Shown here in pieces: positions 20,812 to 30,560 of a stretch of DNA of 64,000 nucleotides (position 1 is its first letter; every line of letters begins with the position of its first letter). The stretch is from assembly GCA_903789635.1 (NCBI GenBank), contig CAIFEY010000001.1, forward strand, positions 124,001 through 188,000, in the 5' to 3' direction. The notes beneath the pieces are model-generated. The model saw nothing but the letters and a program-made list of their open reading frames with translations. It searched no databases and had not been told where the DNA came from. A program made the position numbers and the translations under genes. This stretch comes from an uncultured Eubacteriaceae bacterium. GTDB taxonomy: Bacteria > Bacillota > Clostridia > Peptostreptococcales > Anaerovoracaceae.

Positions 20812-22368
20812 ATGACCCTAGCATTGGAAGTCGGCACGATAGCCGTATACATGGTTGCCATGATCGCTATCGGTGTCAGCGTATCGAAGAAAAATAAGTC
20901 GACAGAAGAATATTACCTGGGCGGACGTCAGCTTGGACCGTTCGTCACCGCAATGAGTGCGGAAGCATCGGATATGAGCAGCTGGCTGCTCATGGGACTG
21001 CCGGGCGTAGCGCTGTTCGGACTGATCGGCGGAGGCGGAACCTTCGCAGAAGCATTCTGGACCGCAGCGGGACTCGCAGTCGGAACTTACGTTAACTGGC
21101 TGGTCGTCGCTAAGCCGCTGAGAATCTACTCTGAGCATATCGACGCCAACACCATTCCGGATTTCTTCTCTAACCGTTTCCAGGAAAAGAACGGCGTCCT
21201 GCTCGCCATCAGCGCGATCATCATCGTCATCTTCTTTATCCCGTACGTAGCATCCGGATTCGCATCCGTAGGAAAGCTGTTCAACACACTGTTCAGCGTT
21301 AACTACCACACCGTAATGATCATCGGTGCCCTGGTAATCGCAACTTACACCATCCTCGGCGGATTCCTCGCGTCGTCCTTCACGGACTTTGTACAGTCCA
21401 TCATCATGACGATCGCGCTGATCGTCGTATTATGGTTCTGCCTCAGCACAGCGAATGGCTGGGACAACGCAATCGGCGCAGCTGCCAACCAGGTTCCGGG
21501 ATACTTCAAGCTGAACGCTCCGGACGGATCCTACTCACCGCTGACCATCGTATCCAACTTCGCATGGGGACTCGGATACTGCGGAATGCCGCACATCCTG
21601 CTCCGTTTCATGGCGATCGAGGATGATAAGAAGATCAAGGTTTCCCGTCGTATCGCATCCACATGGGTAGTCATCTCCATGGGATGTGCGGTACTGATCG
21701 GTGTCCTCGGATTCTCCGTTGCCAAGCACTTCAACATGTTTGCTAACGCGCACTTCGACGCAGAGAGAATCATCATCTACATCGCAGACCAGATTGCACA
21801 GATCAACCCGATCTTCGCGGTCATCGGAGGTCTGATCCTTTCCGGAATCCTCGCAGCAACGATGTCCACAGCAAGCGGACAGATGCTGGCTGCATCCTCC
21901 AGTGTATCGGAGAACCTGATCCACCACTTCTTCATGAAGGACCTGCCTGCTAAGAAGGGCATCGTCATCGCGAGAATCACTGTACTGTGCATCACGATCC
22001 TGGCAGTCATCTTTGCCTGGAACCCGAACAGTTCTGTATTCCGTATCGTATCCTTCGCATGGGGCGGATTCGGCGCATCCTTCGGACCGCTGATGCTCTG
22101 CTGCCTGTTCTGGAGAAAGACGAACGTTCAGGGCGCGATCGCCGGCGTTCTCTCCGGCGGTGCGATGATCTTCATCTGGAAGTTCGGAATCGCTAAGCTC
22201 GGCGGAATCTTCGCCATCTACGAGTTGCTGCCGGCATTCGTCGTCAGTCTCATCGTCATCATCGTAGTCACACTGGCTACGGGCGGTGCCAAGGAAGAGA
22301 TTGCTGCAGTATTTGACGAGGTTAAGCAGATCAAGAAGAGCGGAATCAACGTCGCAGAACTCGACTAG
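20812..22368 (+). CDS. putP: Sodium/proline symporter (SSS family)
   Basis: PutP motifs EEYYLGGRQLGPFVTAMSAEASDMSSWLLMGLPG; 518 aa. Confidence 0.92.
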   Translation: MTLALEVGTIAVYMVAMIAIGVSVSKKNKSTEEYYLGGRQLGPFVTAMSAEASDMSSWLLMGLPGVALFGLIGGGGTFAEAFWTAAGLAVGTYVNWLVVAKPLRIYSEHIDANTIPDFFSNRFQEKNGVLLAISAIIIVIFFIPYVASGFASVGKLFNTLFSVNYHTVMIIGALVIATYTILGGFLASSFTDFVQSIIMTIALIVVLWFCLSTANGWDNAIGAAANQVPGYFKLNAPDGSYSPLTIVSNFAWGLGYCGMPHILLRFMAIEDDKKIKVSRRIASTWVVISMGCAVLIGVLGFSVAKHFNMFANAHFDAERIIIYIADQIAQINPIFAVIGGLILSGILAATMSTASGQMLAASSSVSENLIHHFFMKDLPAKKGIVIARITVLCITILAVIFAWNPNSSVFRIVSFAWGGFGASFGPLMLCCLFWRKTNVQGAIAGVLSGGAMIFIWKFGIAKLGGIFAIYELLPAFVVSLIVIIVVTLATGGAKEEIAAVFDEVKQIKKSGINVAELD

Positions 22369-22425
22369 TTCGCTCGGGAATTTAATCACGTAGAAAGTGC
22401 TGTAAGGCAGCCTTTCATAGATGAA

Positions 22426-22459
22426 AGGGACCGCCATTCCGTTGGCGGCCCTCTTTTTT
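22426..22459 (+). terminator. Intrinsic terminator after putP
   Basis: GGGaCCGCCAttccgtTGGCGGcCCTCTTTTTTT. Confidence 0.85.
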
Positions 22460-22822
22460 TCAGTCTTTCTGGGGTTTTCATTCGCCATCCGAACGGGAGA
22501 TTTTTCGAGCGTCCCGTGCACGGAAATTTGTGGGCAAAGGCGCGCCGCTTCGGCTTTACCGGCGGCGGAAAGTGTGGTAAAGTGTCTGATGATGGACGGT
22601 ATTCAAGCTCGAAACTGTACCAGTTGTAATAAAACTGAATAAACGGGCTTTCAATCTTAACGTTCATCCGTTGCCGGGGCAGCAGGCTTCCCGGATTCCG
22701 CGTCTTCGCGTGATCCGGAGAATAATCAGGCTGCGCGGCAGGCGGATTTTTTTTCTGTGCGCGGACCGACTTTGTCTGAGCGGCCGCAAGCAGGCGTCAG
22801 AACGGAAAGGAAGGTTAACACA

Positions 22823-23215
22823 ATGAGAATTCCAATGTTGGTAGGCAAAATTCACCGGGCCACAGTCACACAGGCGGAGCTGAACTATGTGGGCAGCATC
22901 ACCGTCGACAAGGATTTCCTGGACAAGGCGGGAATCCGCGAGTATCAGAAGGTGGACATCGCGAACGTCGACAACGGCGCGCGCTTCTCCACGTACACGA
23001 TCGCGGGAGAGCCGGGCAGCGGCATCATCTGTCTGAACGGGGCGGCGGCGCGCTGCGCGAGCACCGGGGATAAGGTGATCATCATGGCGTACGGCGAGAT
23101 GACGCCGGAGGAGGCCGACGAGTACGCGCCGAAGGTCGTTTTCCTCGGAGAAGGGAATAAAATCGAACGAGTCACCAACTACGAACACCACGGGCGTCTG
23201 GAGGACATGCGGTAA
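22823..23215 (+). CDS. panD: Aspartate 1-decarboxylase
   Basis: [34 protein letters not shown] with GS self-processing site; LNGAAAR. Confidence 0.95.
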   Translation: MRIPMLVGKIHRATVTQAELNYVGSITVDKDFLDKAGIREYQKVDIANVDNGARFSTYTIAGEPGSGIICLNGAAARCASTGDKVIIMAYGEMTPEEADEYAPKVVFLGEGNKIERVTNYEHHGRLEDMR

Positions 23216-23222
23216 TTCCGCC

Positions 23223-23251
23223 TTGACAGTGCCCGTATAAAATCATATAAT
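23223..23251 (+). promoter_or_regulatory. Consensus sigma-A promoter for the SRP RNA
   Basis: TTGACA (23223-23228), 17-bp spacer, TATAAT (23246-23251). Confidence 0.85.
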
Positions 23252-23257
23252 TGATAA

Positions 23258-23417
23258 GACAATTTGTCCTTTAACAGCTCCGTCTGTCTGGGTCTGGGTC
23301 CTGCGCAATAGGATGCCGTGAACCTTGTCAGGTCCGGAAGGAAGCAGCAATAAGCGGATGTTTCTATGTGCCGCAGATAAGCCTTTTCCTAATTTCATGC
23401 GGAGCTGTTAAAGGGCA
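23258..23417 (+). ncRNA. ffs: Signal recognition particle RNA
   Basis: Core GTGAACCTTGTCAGGTCCGGAAGGAAGCAGCAATAAG...; perfect 15-bp closing stem CCTTTAACAGCTCCG/CGGAGCTGTTAAAGG. Ends approximate. Confidence 0.9.
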
Positions 23418-23464
23418 ATTGTTGTATTGCAGGGGAAATTTCTGTACAGGAGGAGGAATGCTGT

Positions 23465-25480
23465 ATGGCGGAATATCGTGCGCTTTACCGGGAAACGAGG
23501 CCGGAGGTCTTTTCGGAGATTCTCGGGCAGGATCACATCGTGAAGATTCTTAAGCACCAGATCGCGACGGGGACGGTGAGCCACGCGTATCTGTTCTGCG
23601 GGACGCGCGGAACGGGAAAGACGACGACGGCGAGAATCCTCGCGAAGGCGGTCAACTGCACCGCGCCGCAGGGCGAGCGCCCGTGCGGTGTCTGTGATAC
23701 CTGCAGGGCGATCGCGGCCGGCAATTACCTGGATGTCGTCGAGATCGACGCGGCGTCCAACAACGGCGTCGACAACATCCGCGAGCTCCGCGAGAGCGTC
23801 AACTACCCGCCGTCGATCGGCAGGCGCAAGGTCTACATCATCGACGAGGTGCACATGCTGTCCACGGGCGCGTTCAACGCCCTCCTGAAGACGCTGGAGG
23901 AGCCGCCGGAGCACGTCATGTTCATCCTCGCAACGACGAACCCGGAGAAGCTCCCGCAGACGATCCTCTCGCGCTGCATGCGGCTGGACTTCCGGCGTGT
24001 GCCGGCAGAGATCCTGGCCGCGCACATGGCGGACATCTGCAGACAAAAAGGAGTCGGCATCACAGAGGACGCACTGCGCCTGCTGGCCGGAAACGCGGAC
24101 GGCTCCGTCCGTGACTCTCTGAGCATCCTGGAGCAGTGCCTGTCGTCCGGCGAGAAGGAACTGACGAGGGACATCGTTCTCGACTTCCTCGGCACGGCGC
24201 CGGTGGACTTCTTCCTGGACCTGACCGAGAAGGTCATGACCAAGAACGTCTCGGGCGCGTTCATGCTCCTGGACGACGCGCTGCGCGAGGGCAAGGACGT
24301 CCGCCAGCTCATGAAGGACTGGATGGCGCATCTCAGGAACCTGATGATCGCCAAGTACGTGCAGGATCCGGGCGACATGCTGAACCTGTCGAGCGAGAAC
24401 ATCGCGCTGCTGCAGAATCAGGCACTGAAGATCGGCATCTCCGAGCTGAATCACGCGATCGTCACGATCGCGCGGGCGATCAACGACGCGAGATACTCCA
24501 CACAGGCGAGAATCCTGATGGAGGTCACGATCGTCACAATCGCGTCCGGCATGGACTACGGCAAGGGCCAGATCCCGGCGCCGCAGCACACCGTGATCCC
24601 GCAGGCGCGGGCCAGTCAGGCGCCGCAGGGATACCAGCCATCTGCACAGCCGATGCGCGGAGCCCAGTCGCCGCAGGCCTTTGCGCCGGTGCCTCCGCAG
24701 GGCATGCCGGTGAACGCGCAGACGCCTGGCATGATGCCAGGCATGGCGCCGGGAATGGATCCGAGTGCTGTTCAGAATCCGCAGTATGCGGGCGGGCAGC
24801 CGGTGAACGGGACGGCACCTGGCATGATGCCTGGAGCGGCGCCGGGAACGGACCCGAACGCGGCCCAGAATTCGCAGTATGCGGGCGGGCAGCCGGCGAA
24901 CGCACCGGCACCTGGCATGATGCCTGGAGCGGCGCCGGGAATGGATCCGAATGCCGCTCAGAATCCGCAGTACGCGGGCGGGCAGCCGGCGAACGCGCCT
25001 GCACCAGGTATGACGCCGGGAGCGGCGCCGGGAATGGATCCGAGCGCAGCCCAGAATCCGCAGTATGCGGGCGGACAGCCGGCGAGTGCGCCGGCAGGAG
25101 AAGCAGCCCCGGCGGCCCCGCAGGCGGCGCAGCCGCAGCAGGAGCCGGAGCTCTCCGCGCAGGAGCTGCAGGACATCTGGCGCATGACCTTTGAGGAGGT
25201 CGAGCACGAGGTCCCGAAGCTGAACGTCATGCGCAGGGCTTCGCTCGCCGCGATCACGGGGAACCAGTACAAGGTGCTCTGCGAGAACAAGCTCGACGCC
25301 TCGGTGCTGAAGTCGGAGAAGGACTTCCTCGACGCCCGCATGAGCAGAAGGATGGGCAGGCCGATGGTCATGGTCCTGAAATCGGCGCAGGGCGGCAGGG
25401 GAGACGACCGCGAGGAGAAGCTTGAGAAGGAAGCCGAGGAGGCCTCCCGGCTGCTCGGCGTGGACGTCAAGCTCGTGTAA
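23465..25480 (+). CDS. dnaX: DNA polymerase III subunits gamma/tau
   Basis: AYLFCGTRGTGKTTTARILAKAVNC, zinc cysteines CGVCDTCRAI, VYIIDEVHMLSTGAFNALLKTLEEPP; conserved ffs-dnaX-ybaB-recR order. Confidence 0.96.
   Translation: MAEYRALYRETRPEVFSEILGQDHIVKILKHQIATGTVSHAYLFCGTRGTGKTTTARILAKAVNCTAPQGERPCGVCDTCRAIAAGNYLDVVEIDAASNNGVDNIRELRESVNYPPSIGRRKVYIIDEVHMLSTGAFNALLKTLEEPPEHVMFILATTNPEKLPQTILSRCMRLDFRRVPAEILAAHMADICRQKGVGITEDALRLLAGNADGSVRDSLSILEQCLSSGEKELTRDIVLDFLGTAPVDFFLDLTEKVMTKNVSGAFMLLDDALREGKDVRQLMKDWMAHLRNLMIAKYVQDPGDMLNLSSENIALLQNQALKIGISELNHAIVTIARAINDARYSTQARILMEVTIVTIASGMDYGKGQIPAPQHTVIPQARASQAPQGYQPSAQPMRGAQSPQAFAPVPPQGMPVNAQTPGMMPGMAPGMDPSAVQNPQYAGGQPVNGTAPGMMPGAAPGTDPNAAQNSQYAGGQPANAPAPGMMPGAAPGMDPNAAQNPQYAGGQPANAPAPGMTPGAAPGMDPSAAQNPQYAGGQPASAPAGEAAPAAPQAAQPQQEPELSAQELQDIWRMTFEEVEHEVPKLNVMRRASLAAITGNQYKVLCENKLDASVLKSEKDFLDARMSRRMGRPMVMVLKSAQGGRGDDREEKLEKEAEEASRLLGVDVKLV
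24728..25099 (+). repeat. Four in-frame 93-bp (31-aa) tandem repeats in the dnaX linker
   Basis: Unit PGMMPGAAPGMDPNAAQNPQYAGGQPANAPA starting at 24728, 24821, 24914 and 25007. Confidence 0.95.
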
Positions 25481-25635
25481 CGGGCGCGCGGCGCAGCGCG
25501 GCACGTCGCACCGGCGTTCCGCGCGGGAAAAGACGTTCACCGCGGGGACAGCGATTTACGATGCCGCGGATTTAAGATATAATGGTAAGGAAAAACGAAC
25601 GGTGAACAGCCGTTAACCAGAACGGAGGAAATAGA

Positions 25636-25998
25636 ATGGGAAGAGGAATGAGAGCAGGCCGCGTCAAGAAGACTGGCGGCGGAGGCGGAAAGAAAGCTCA
25701 GCAGGCACAGATTCAGCAGCTGCAGGAGATGCAGAAGCAGATGGAATCCATGCAGGAGGAGCTCGAGGAGAAGGAAGTCAGCACTTCCGCAGGCGGCGGA
25801 GTCGTTAAGGCGACCATCAACGGAAAGAAGGAGATCGTCAGCCTGACCATCGACCCGGACGTCGTAGACCCGGATGACGTAGAGACTCTGCAGGACCTGG
25901 TCATCGCAGCCGTCAACGAGGGCATGCGCCAGATCGACGAGATGAGCAATAACGCATACAACAGCCTGACCGGCGGGCTGAACATTCCGGGACTGTAA
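25636..25998 (+). CDS. YbaB/EbfC family nucleoid-associated protein
   Basis: MQKQMESMQEELEEKEVSTSAGGGVVKATINGKKEIVSLTIDPDVVDPDDVETLQDLV. Confidence 0.92.
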   Translation: MGRGMRAGRVKKTGGGGGKKAQQAQIQQLQEMQKQMESMQEELEEKEVSTSAGGGVVKATINGKKEIVSLTIDPDVVDPDDVETLQDLVIAAVNEGMRQIDEMSNNAYNSLTGGLNIPGL

Positions 25999-26010
25999 AG
26001 AGGCGGAGCC

Positions 26011-26610
26011 ATGCAGTATCCGAAACCACTGGGAAGACTGATCGGAGAGCTTTCCAAGCTTCCGGGAATCGGCAGTAAAAGTGCCCAGAGACTTGCCTTT
26101 CATATTTTGTCGATCAGCGACAAGGAGGCAGAGGGGCTCGCGGACGCGATCATGCAGGCCAAGCAGACGATGCACTACTGCTCCGTGTGCGGCAACCTGA
26201 CGGACCGTGACCCGTGTGAGATTTGTACGGACCCGAGCCGGAATCCGGATATCCTCTGCGTGGTGGAGACGCCGCAGGACGTCCTCGCGATGGAGCGGAT
26301 CAAGGAATATCATGGACGCTATCACGTGCTGAACGGCGTGATTTCGCCGATGGACGGAATCGGACTGGAGGACATCAACCTGACCTCGCTGATCAAGCGG
26401 CTGCAGGAGCATCCGGAGATTCAGGAGGTTATCCTGGCGACCAACCCGAACATTGAGGGCGAGGCGACGGCGATGTACATCGCGCGCCTGCTGAAGCCGT
26501 CCGGGATCAAGGTCACCCGCATCGCGCACGGCCTGCCGGTCGGAGGAGATCTGGAATACGCGGACGAGGTGACGCTCCTGAAGGCGATGGAAGGACGGAC
26601 TTCGATCTAG
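26011..26610 (+). CDS. recR: Recombination protein RecR
   Basis: [18 protein letters not shown]4 zinc [16 protein letters not shown], Toprim [22 protein letters not shown]. Confidence 0.97.
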   Translation: MQYPKPLGRLIGELSKLPGIGSKSAQRLAFHILSISDKEAEGLADAIMQAKQTMHYCSVCGNLTDRDPCEICTDPSRNPDILCVVETPQDVLAMERIKEYHGRYHVLNGVISPMDGIGLEDINLTSLIKRLQEHPEIQEVILATNPNIEGEATAMYIARLLKPSGIKVTRIAHGLPVGGDLEYADEVTLLKAMEGRTSI

Positions 26611-26627
26611 CAGAAACATGAATGATG

Positions 26628-26670
26628 CGGCAGACTGCGGCCCTGTGGGCGGAGGTCTGCCGTTTTATTG
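26628..26670 (+). terminator. Intrinsic terminator after recR
   Basis: CGGCAGAC...GTCTGCCGTTTTATT. Confidence 0.65.
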
Positions 26671-26793
26671 TGTATGCAGGCGGGCATAAATGAAGGTAGA
26701 CACAAAAAAGTACTGTTCGCCGCGGTGAATTGGCAGAATCTGCTGAAGTTCCCCTTTCTCCCGCGGCAAAAAGTAATCAGCAAGGAGACGAAC

Positions 26794-27279
26794 ATGTCTG
26801 TGGATAAAGTAAAACAGTATTTCAAGCAGTTCGGGATGGAGGACAAGGTGCTGGAGTTCGACGTGTCCAGCGCAACCGTCGACCTGGCGGCCGAGGCCGT
26901 CGGCGTCGAGGGCGCCCGAATCTGTAAAACCCTGACGTTCAAAGATCCGGAGAACGAGGATGGGTGCATCCTGGTCCAGATGGCCGGAGACGCGCGCGTG
27001 AACAACGGAAAGTTCAAACGGACCTTTGGATTTAAGCCGACGATGCTGCCGGCGCAGGAGGCCCTGCGCATCACGGGCCATGCCGTAGGCGGGGTCTGCG
27101 GCTTCGCGATTGAGAACCCGCTCGTGAAGATCTATGTCGACGACTCTGTCAAGCGCTTCCCATCGGTATTTCCGGCGGCCGGAAGCGGGAACAGCGCGAT
27201 CGAGCTGACGCCGGACGAGCTGTACCGGTACTCAAACGCCCTGGACTGGGTCGACGTCTGCAAGATCCCGGAAGCTTAG
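26794..27279 (+). CDS. YbaK/EbsC-family aminoacyl-tRNA deacylase
   Basis: MSVDKVKQYFKQFGMEDKVLEFDVSSATVDLAAEAVGVEGARICKTLTFK...; YbaK/ProX fold motifs. Confidence 0.85.
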   Translation: MSVDKVKQYFKQFGMEDKVLEFDVSSATVDLAAEAVGVEGARICKTLTFKDPENEDGCILVQMAGDARVNNGKFKRTFGFKPTMLPAQEALRITGHAVGGVCGFAIENPLVKIYVDDSVKRFPSVFPAAGSGNSAIELTPDELYRYSNALDWVDVCKIPEA

Positions 27280-27468
27280 ATCGCCCGGAACCAGGAATGA
27301 ATGCGGACCCGCGATGAAGAGGATCAGCAGGATTCACGGCGCACGGATCTGCGGCAAACGCTCGGGCATATGCTCACATACGAACATAGACGCGTACGAT
27401 TAGTACGATTATGCACAGGGATAACGAGTAAAACGGATAACTTTTTGCGGCAGGAAGAAGGGAGAACC

Positions 27469-29436
27469 ATGCCTGAATTTAAACTCCATTCTAAATACAA
27501 GCCGACCGGCGATCAGCCGCAGGCGATCGAGAAGCTGGTGAAGGGCTTCAAGGAAGGGAAACGGGCGCAGACGCTGCTCGGCGTCACCGGATCCGGAAAG
27601 ACCTTTACGATGGCCAACGTCATCGAACAGCTGCAGAAGCCGACGCTGATCATCTCGCATAACAAGACGCTGGCGGCGCAGCTGCAGGGGGAGATGAAGG
27701 AGTATTTCCCGGAGAATGCGGTGGAGTACTTCATCTCGTTCTACGACTACTACCAGCCGGAGGCCTACGTGCCGTCGACCGACACTTACATCGAGAAGGA
27801 CTCAGATATCAACGATGAGATCAACAAGCTCAGGCACAGCGCGACCTCCGCGCTGTTCGAGCGGCGTGACGTCATCATCGTCGCGTCGGTATCCTGCATC
27901 TACGGATTAGGAAGCCCGATCGACTACTCGACGCAGGTCCTGTCGCTGAGGCCGGGCATGGAGAAGCCGAGGAAGGAGATCCTGCGCAGGCTCGTCGACA
28001 TCCAGTACGTCAGGAACGACCTCGCGTTTGAGCGCGGCACGTTCCGGGTGCGCGGGGACACGATCGACATTTACCCGGCAGGTTCGGATATTGCGTTCCG
28101 CGTGGAGCTCTTTGGCGACGAAATCGACACGATCAAGGAGATGAACCCTCTGACCGGAGAGATCCTGGGTCTGCGCAACCACATCGCGGTCTACCCGGCG
28201 ACGCACTACATCACCTCGCCGGAGCACATGGAGGCGGCGCTGAAGGGCATCGAGGAGGAACTCGAGGACCAGGTGGCGTTCTTCAAGAGCCAGGGCAAGC
28301 TGCTGGAGGCGCAGCGCATCGAGCAGCGCACGCGCTATGACATGGAGATGATGCGCGAGATCGGCACCTGCAAGGGAATCGAGAACTACACCCGCCACCT
28401 GACGGGCCTGAAGCCGGGCGAGAAGCCGTACACGCTGCTCGACTACTTCCCGGACGACTTCCTGATCATCACCGACGAGTCGCACGTCATGCTTCCGCAG
28501 CTGCACGCGATGTACAACGGAAACCTGTCGCGCAAGCAGTCCCTGGTCGACTACGGATTCCGCCTGCCTTCCGCGCTGGACAACCGCCCGCTGAAGTTCG
28601 AGGAGTTCGAGGGCATGGTCAACCAGATCATGTACGTCAGCGCCACGCCGGCAAAGTACGAACGTGAGCAGTCGAACGGAATCAGCGCTGAGCAGATCAT
28701 CCGCCCGACCGGCCTGCTGGACCCGCCGATCGAGGTGCACAAGACCGAGGGACAGATCGACGACCTGATCGGAGAGATCAACAAGACGATCGAGGCCGGC
28801 GAACGCGCCTTCATCACGACACTGACCAAGAAGATGTCCGAGGACCTGACCGACTTCCTGATCAAGGCCGGCGTCAAGGCCAAGTACCTGCATTCCGACA
28901 TCGACGCCCTCGAGCGCATGCGGATCATCCGCGACCTGCGCCTGGGCGAGTTCGACGTCCTGGTCGGCATCAACCTTCTGCGTGAGGGGCTCGATGTGCC
29001 GGAGGTATCCCTAGTCGCGATCCTCGATGCGGATAAGGAAGGATTTTTGCGCACGGAGACGTCGCTGATTCAGACGATCGGCCGCGCCGCGAGAAACGTC
29101 CACGGCCGCGTCATCATGTACGCCGACTCGATCAGCCCGGCGATGAAGACCGCGATCGACGAGACCAAGCGCCGCCGAGAGATCCAGAACGCCTATAATG
29201 AAGAGCACGGAATCACGCCTAAGAGTGTCGTCAAGGACATCCGTGAGGTCATCGAGGCGACGGTCCCGGCGGAGGAGACCGGCGGAAAGAAGAAGCCGGA
29301 GGAGATGACCAAGAAGGAGCTGAAGGACTACGTCAAGAAGCTGCAGCAGGAGATGCAGCAGGCCGCGTCGGACCTCCAGTTCGAGAGGGCAGCGGAGCTC
29401 AGAGACATCTTCTTCGAGTACCGCTCGCATATGTAG
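27469..29436 (+). CDS. uvrB: Excinuclease ABC subunit B
   Basis: [27 protein letters not shown]-like [22 protein letters not shown]-terminal UVR motif. Confidence 0.97.
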   Translation: MPEFKLHSKYKPTGDQPQAIEKLVKGFKEGKRAQTLLGVTGSGKTFTMANVIEQLQKPTLIISHNKTLAAQLQGEMKEYFPENAVEYFISFYDYYQPEAYVPSTDTYIEKDSDINDEINKLRHSATSALFERRDVIIVASVSCIYGLGSPIDYSTQVLSLRPGMEKPRKEILRRLVDIQYVRNDLAFERGTFRVRGDTIDIYPAGSDIAFRVELFGDEIDTIKEMNPLTGEILGLRNHIAVYPATHYITSPEHMEAALKGIEEELEDQVAFFKSQGKLLEAQRIEQRTRYDMEMMREIGTCKGIENYTRHLTGLKPGEKPYTLLDYFPDDFLIITDESHVMLPQLHAMYNGNLSRKQSLVDYGFRLPSALDNRPLKFEEFEGMVNQIMYVSATPAKYEREQSNGISAEQIIRPTGLLDPPIEVHKTEGQIDDLIGEINKTIEAGERAFITTLTKKMSEDLTDFLIKAGVKAKYLHSDIDALERMRIIRDLRLGEFDVLVGINLLREGLDVPEVSLVAILDADKEGFLRTETSLIQTIGRAARNVHGRVIMYADSISPAMKTAIDETKRRREIQNAYNEEHGITPKSVVKDIREVIEATVPAEETGGKKKPEEMTKKELKDYVKKLQQEMQQAASDLQFERAAELRDIFFEYRSHM

Positions 29437-29529
29437 AGTTCGCATATGCAGCACGGTGATGCAGCCGCGGGCAGCGGCTGCGGCGGAATACACAGTCTTT
29501 GCAGACAAAGGCAGAAAGGACAGGAGACC

Positions 29530-30363
29530 ATGAGAATAGCACAGCTCCAGATGCCGGTATACCCGGATAAAGAGAAGAACCTGAAGCAGCTGGAGGACGC
29601 CGTGAGAAATCTCTGCGCGGAATCCGGTGGAAACAAGCCGGACCTGATCGCCGCGGGCGAGATGTTCAGCTGTCCGTATGAGACGGACAAGTTCCCGGAA
29701 TACGCGGAACCGGCGGGCGGTCCGACCTGGAAGCGCCTGTCCGCGCTCGCAGAGGAGAACGGGGTGTACCTGTCGCCGGGGACGATCCCGGAGGTCGATG
29801 AAGAGAGACGTGTATACAACACGGCCTTCGTGTTCGACCGCGAGGGACATCAGATCGCACGCCACCGCAAGATGCACCTGTTCGACATCGACGTGCAGGG
29901 TGGGCAGAGCTTCCGCGAGTCCGACACGCTGACCGCGGGCAGTGACGTCACGGTTTTCGACACCGAGTTCGGCCGCGGCGGGATCTGCGTCTGCTTCGAC
30001 TTCCGTTTTCCGGAGCTGGCGCGCCTGATGGTGCTGGAGGGGGCAAAGTTCATCCTGGTCCCGGCCGCATTCAACCAGACGACCGGCCCGGCGCACTGGG
30101 ACCTGATGTTCAGGAGCCGCGCGGTCGACAACCAGTGCTGGACGATCGGGACCTCGCCGTCGATGAATCCGGAGGCGTCCTATCACGCCTGGGGGCACAG
30201 CATGATCGTCTCCCCGTGGGGCGAGGTGGTGAGCGAGATGGATGAGATTCCGGAGTACCGGGTGATCGACATCGACCTTTCAGAGACCGAGCGTGTGCGC
30301 GCCCAGCTGCCGCTCCTGTCCGCGCGGCGGGAAGACGTGTATACACTGAAGAAGGTTAAATAG
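29530..30363 (+). CDS. Carbon-nitrogen hydrolase (nitrilase/omega-amidase family)
   Basis: Glu-Lys-Cys nitrilase motifs: GEMFSCPY, RKMHLFDIDV, GICVCFDFRFPELARLM. Confidence 0.9.
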   Translation: MRIAQLQMPVYPDKEKNLKQLEDAVRNLCAESGGNKPDLIAAGEMFSCPYETDKFPEYAEPAGGPTWKRLSALAEENGVYLSPGTIPEVDEERRVYNTAFVFDREGHQIARHRKMHLFDIDVQGGQSFRESDTLTAGSDVTVFDTEFGRGGICVCFDFRFPELARLMVLEGAKFILVPAAFNQTTGPAHWDLMFRSRAVDNQCWTIGTSPSMNPEASYHAWGHSMIVSPWGEVVSEMDEIPEYRVIDIDLSETERVRAQLPLLSARREDVYTLKKVK

Positions 30364-30560
30364 AAGGATCGGCTGAACGACGGCTGCAGATGGGCATCAG
30401 GGCAGGCTCGGTGACTTGCGCGCGTGGGCTTTGGCCCTGACAGCGCAGGACGGCCGGGCGAAGCCGGAAATGACCGGAATAAAAGAGGAATGGGAATCAG
30501 ACTCGGCCTGCGGACTCATGCGGGCCGGGTAATTATTGGAGAGGGAAAGGTGTACGGCTC

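Noticed and set aside
29446-29529. Extended nitrilase N-terminus
   Set aside because: Strong RBS AGGAGA precedes ATG 29530; upstream residues are low-complexity.
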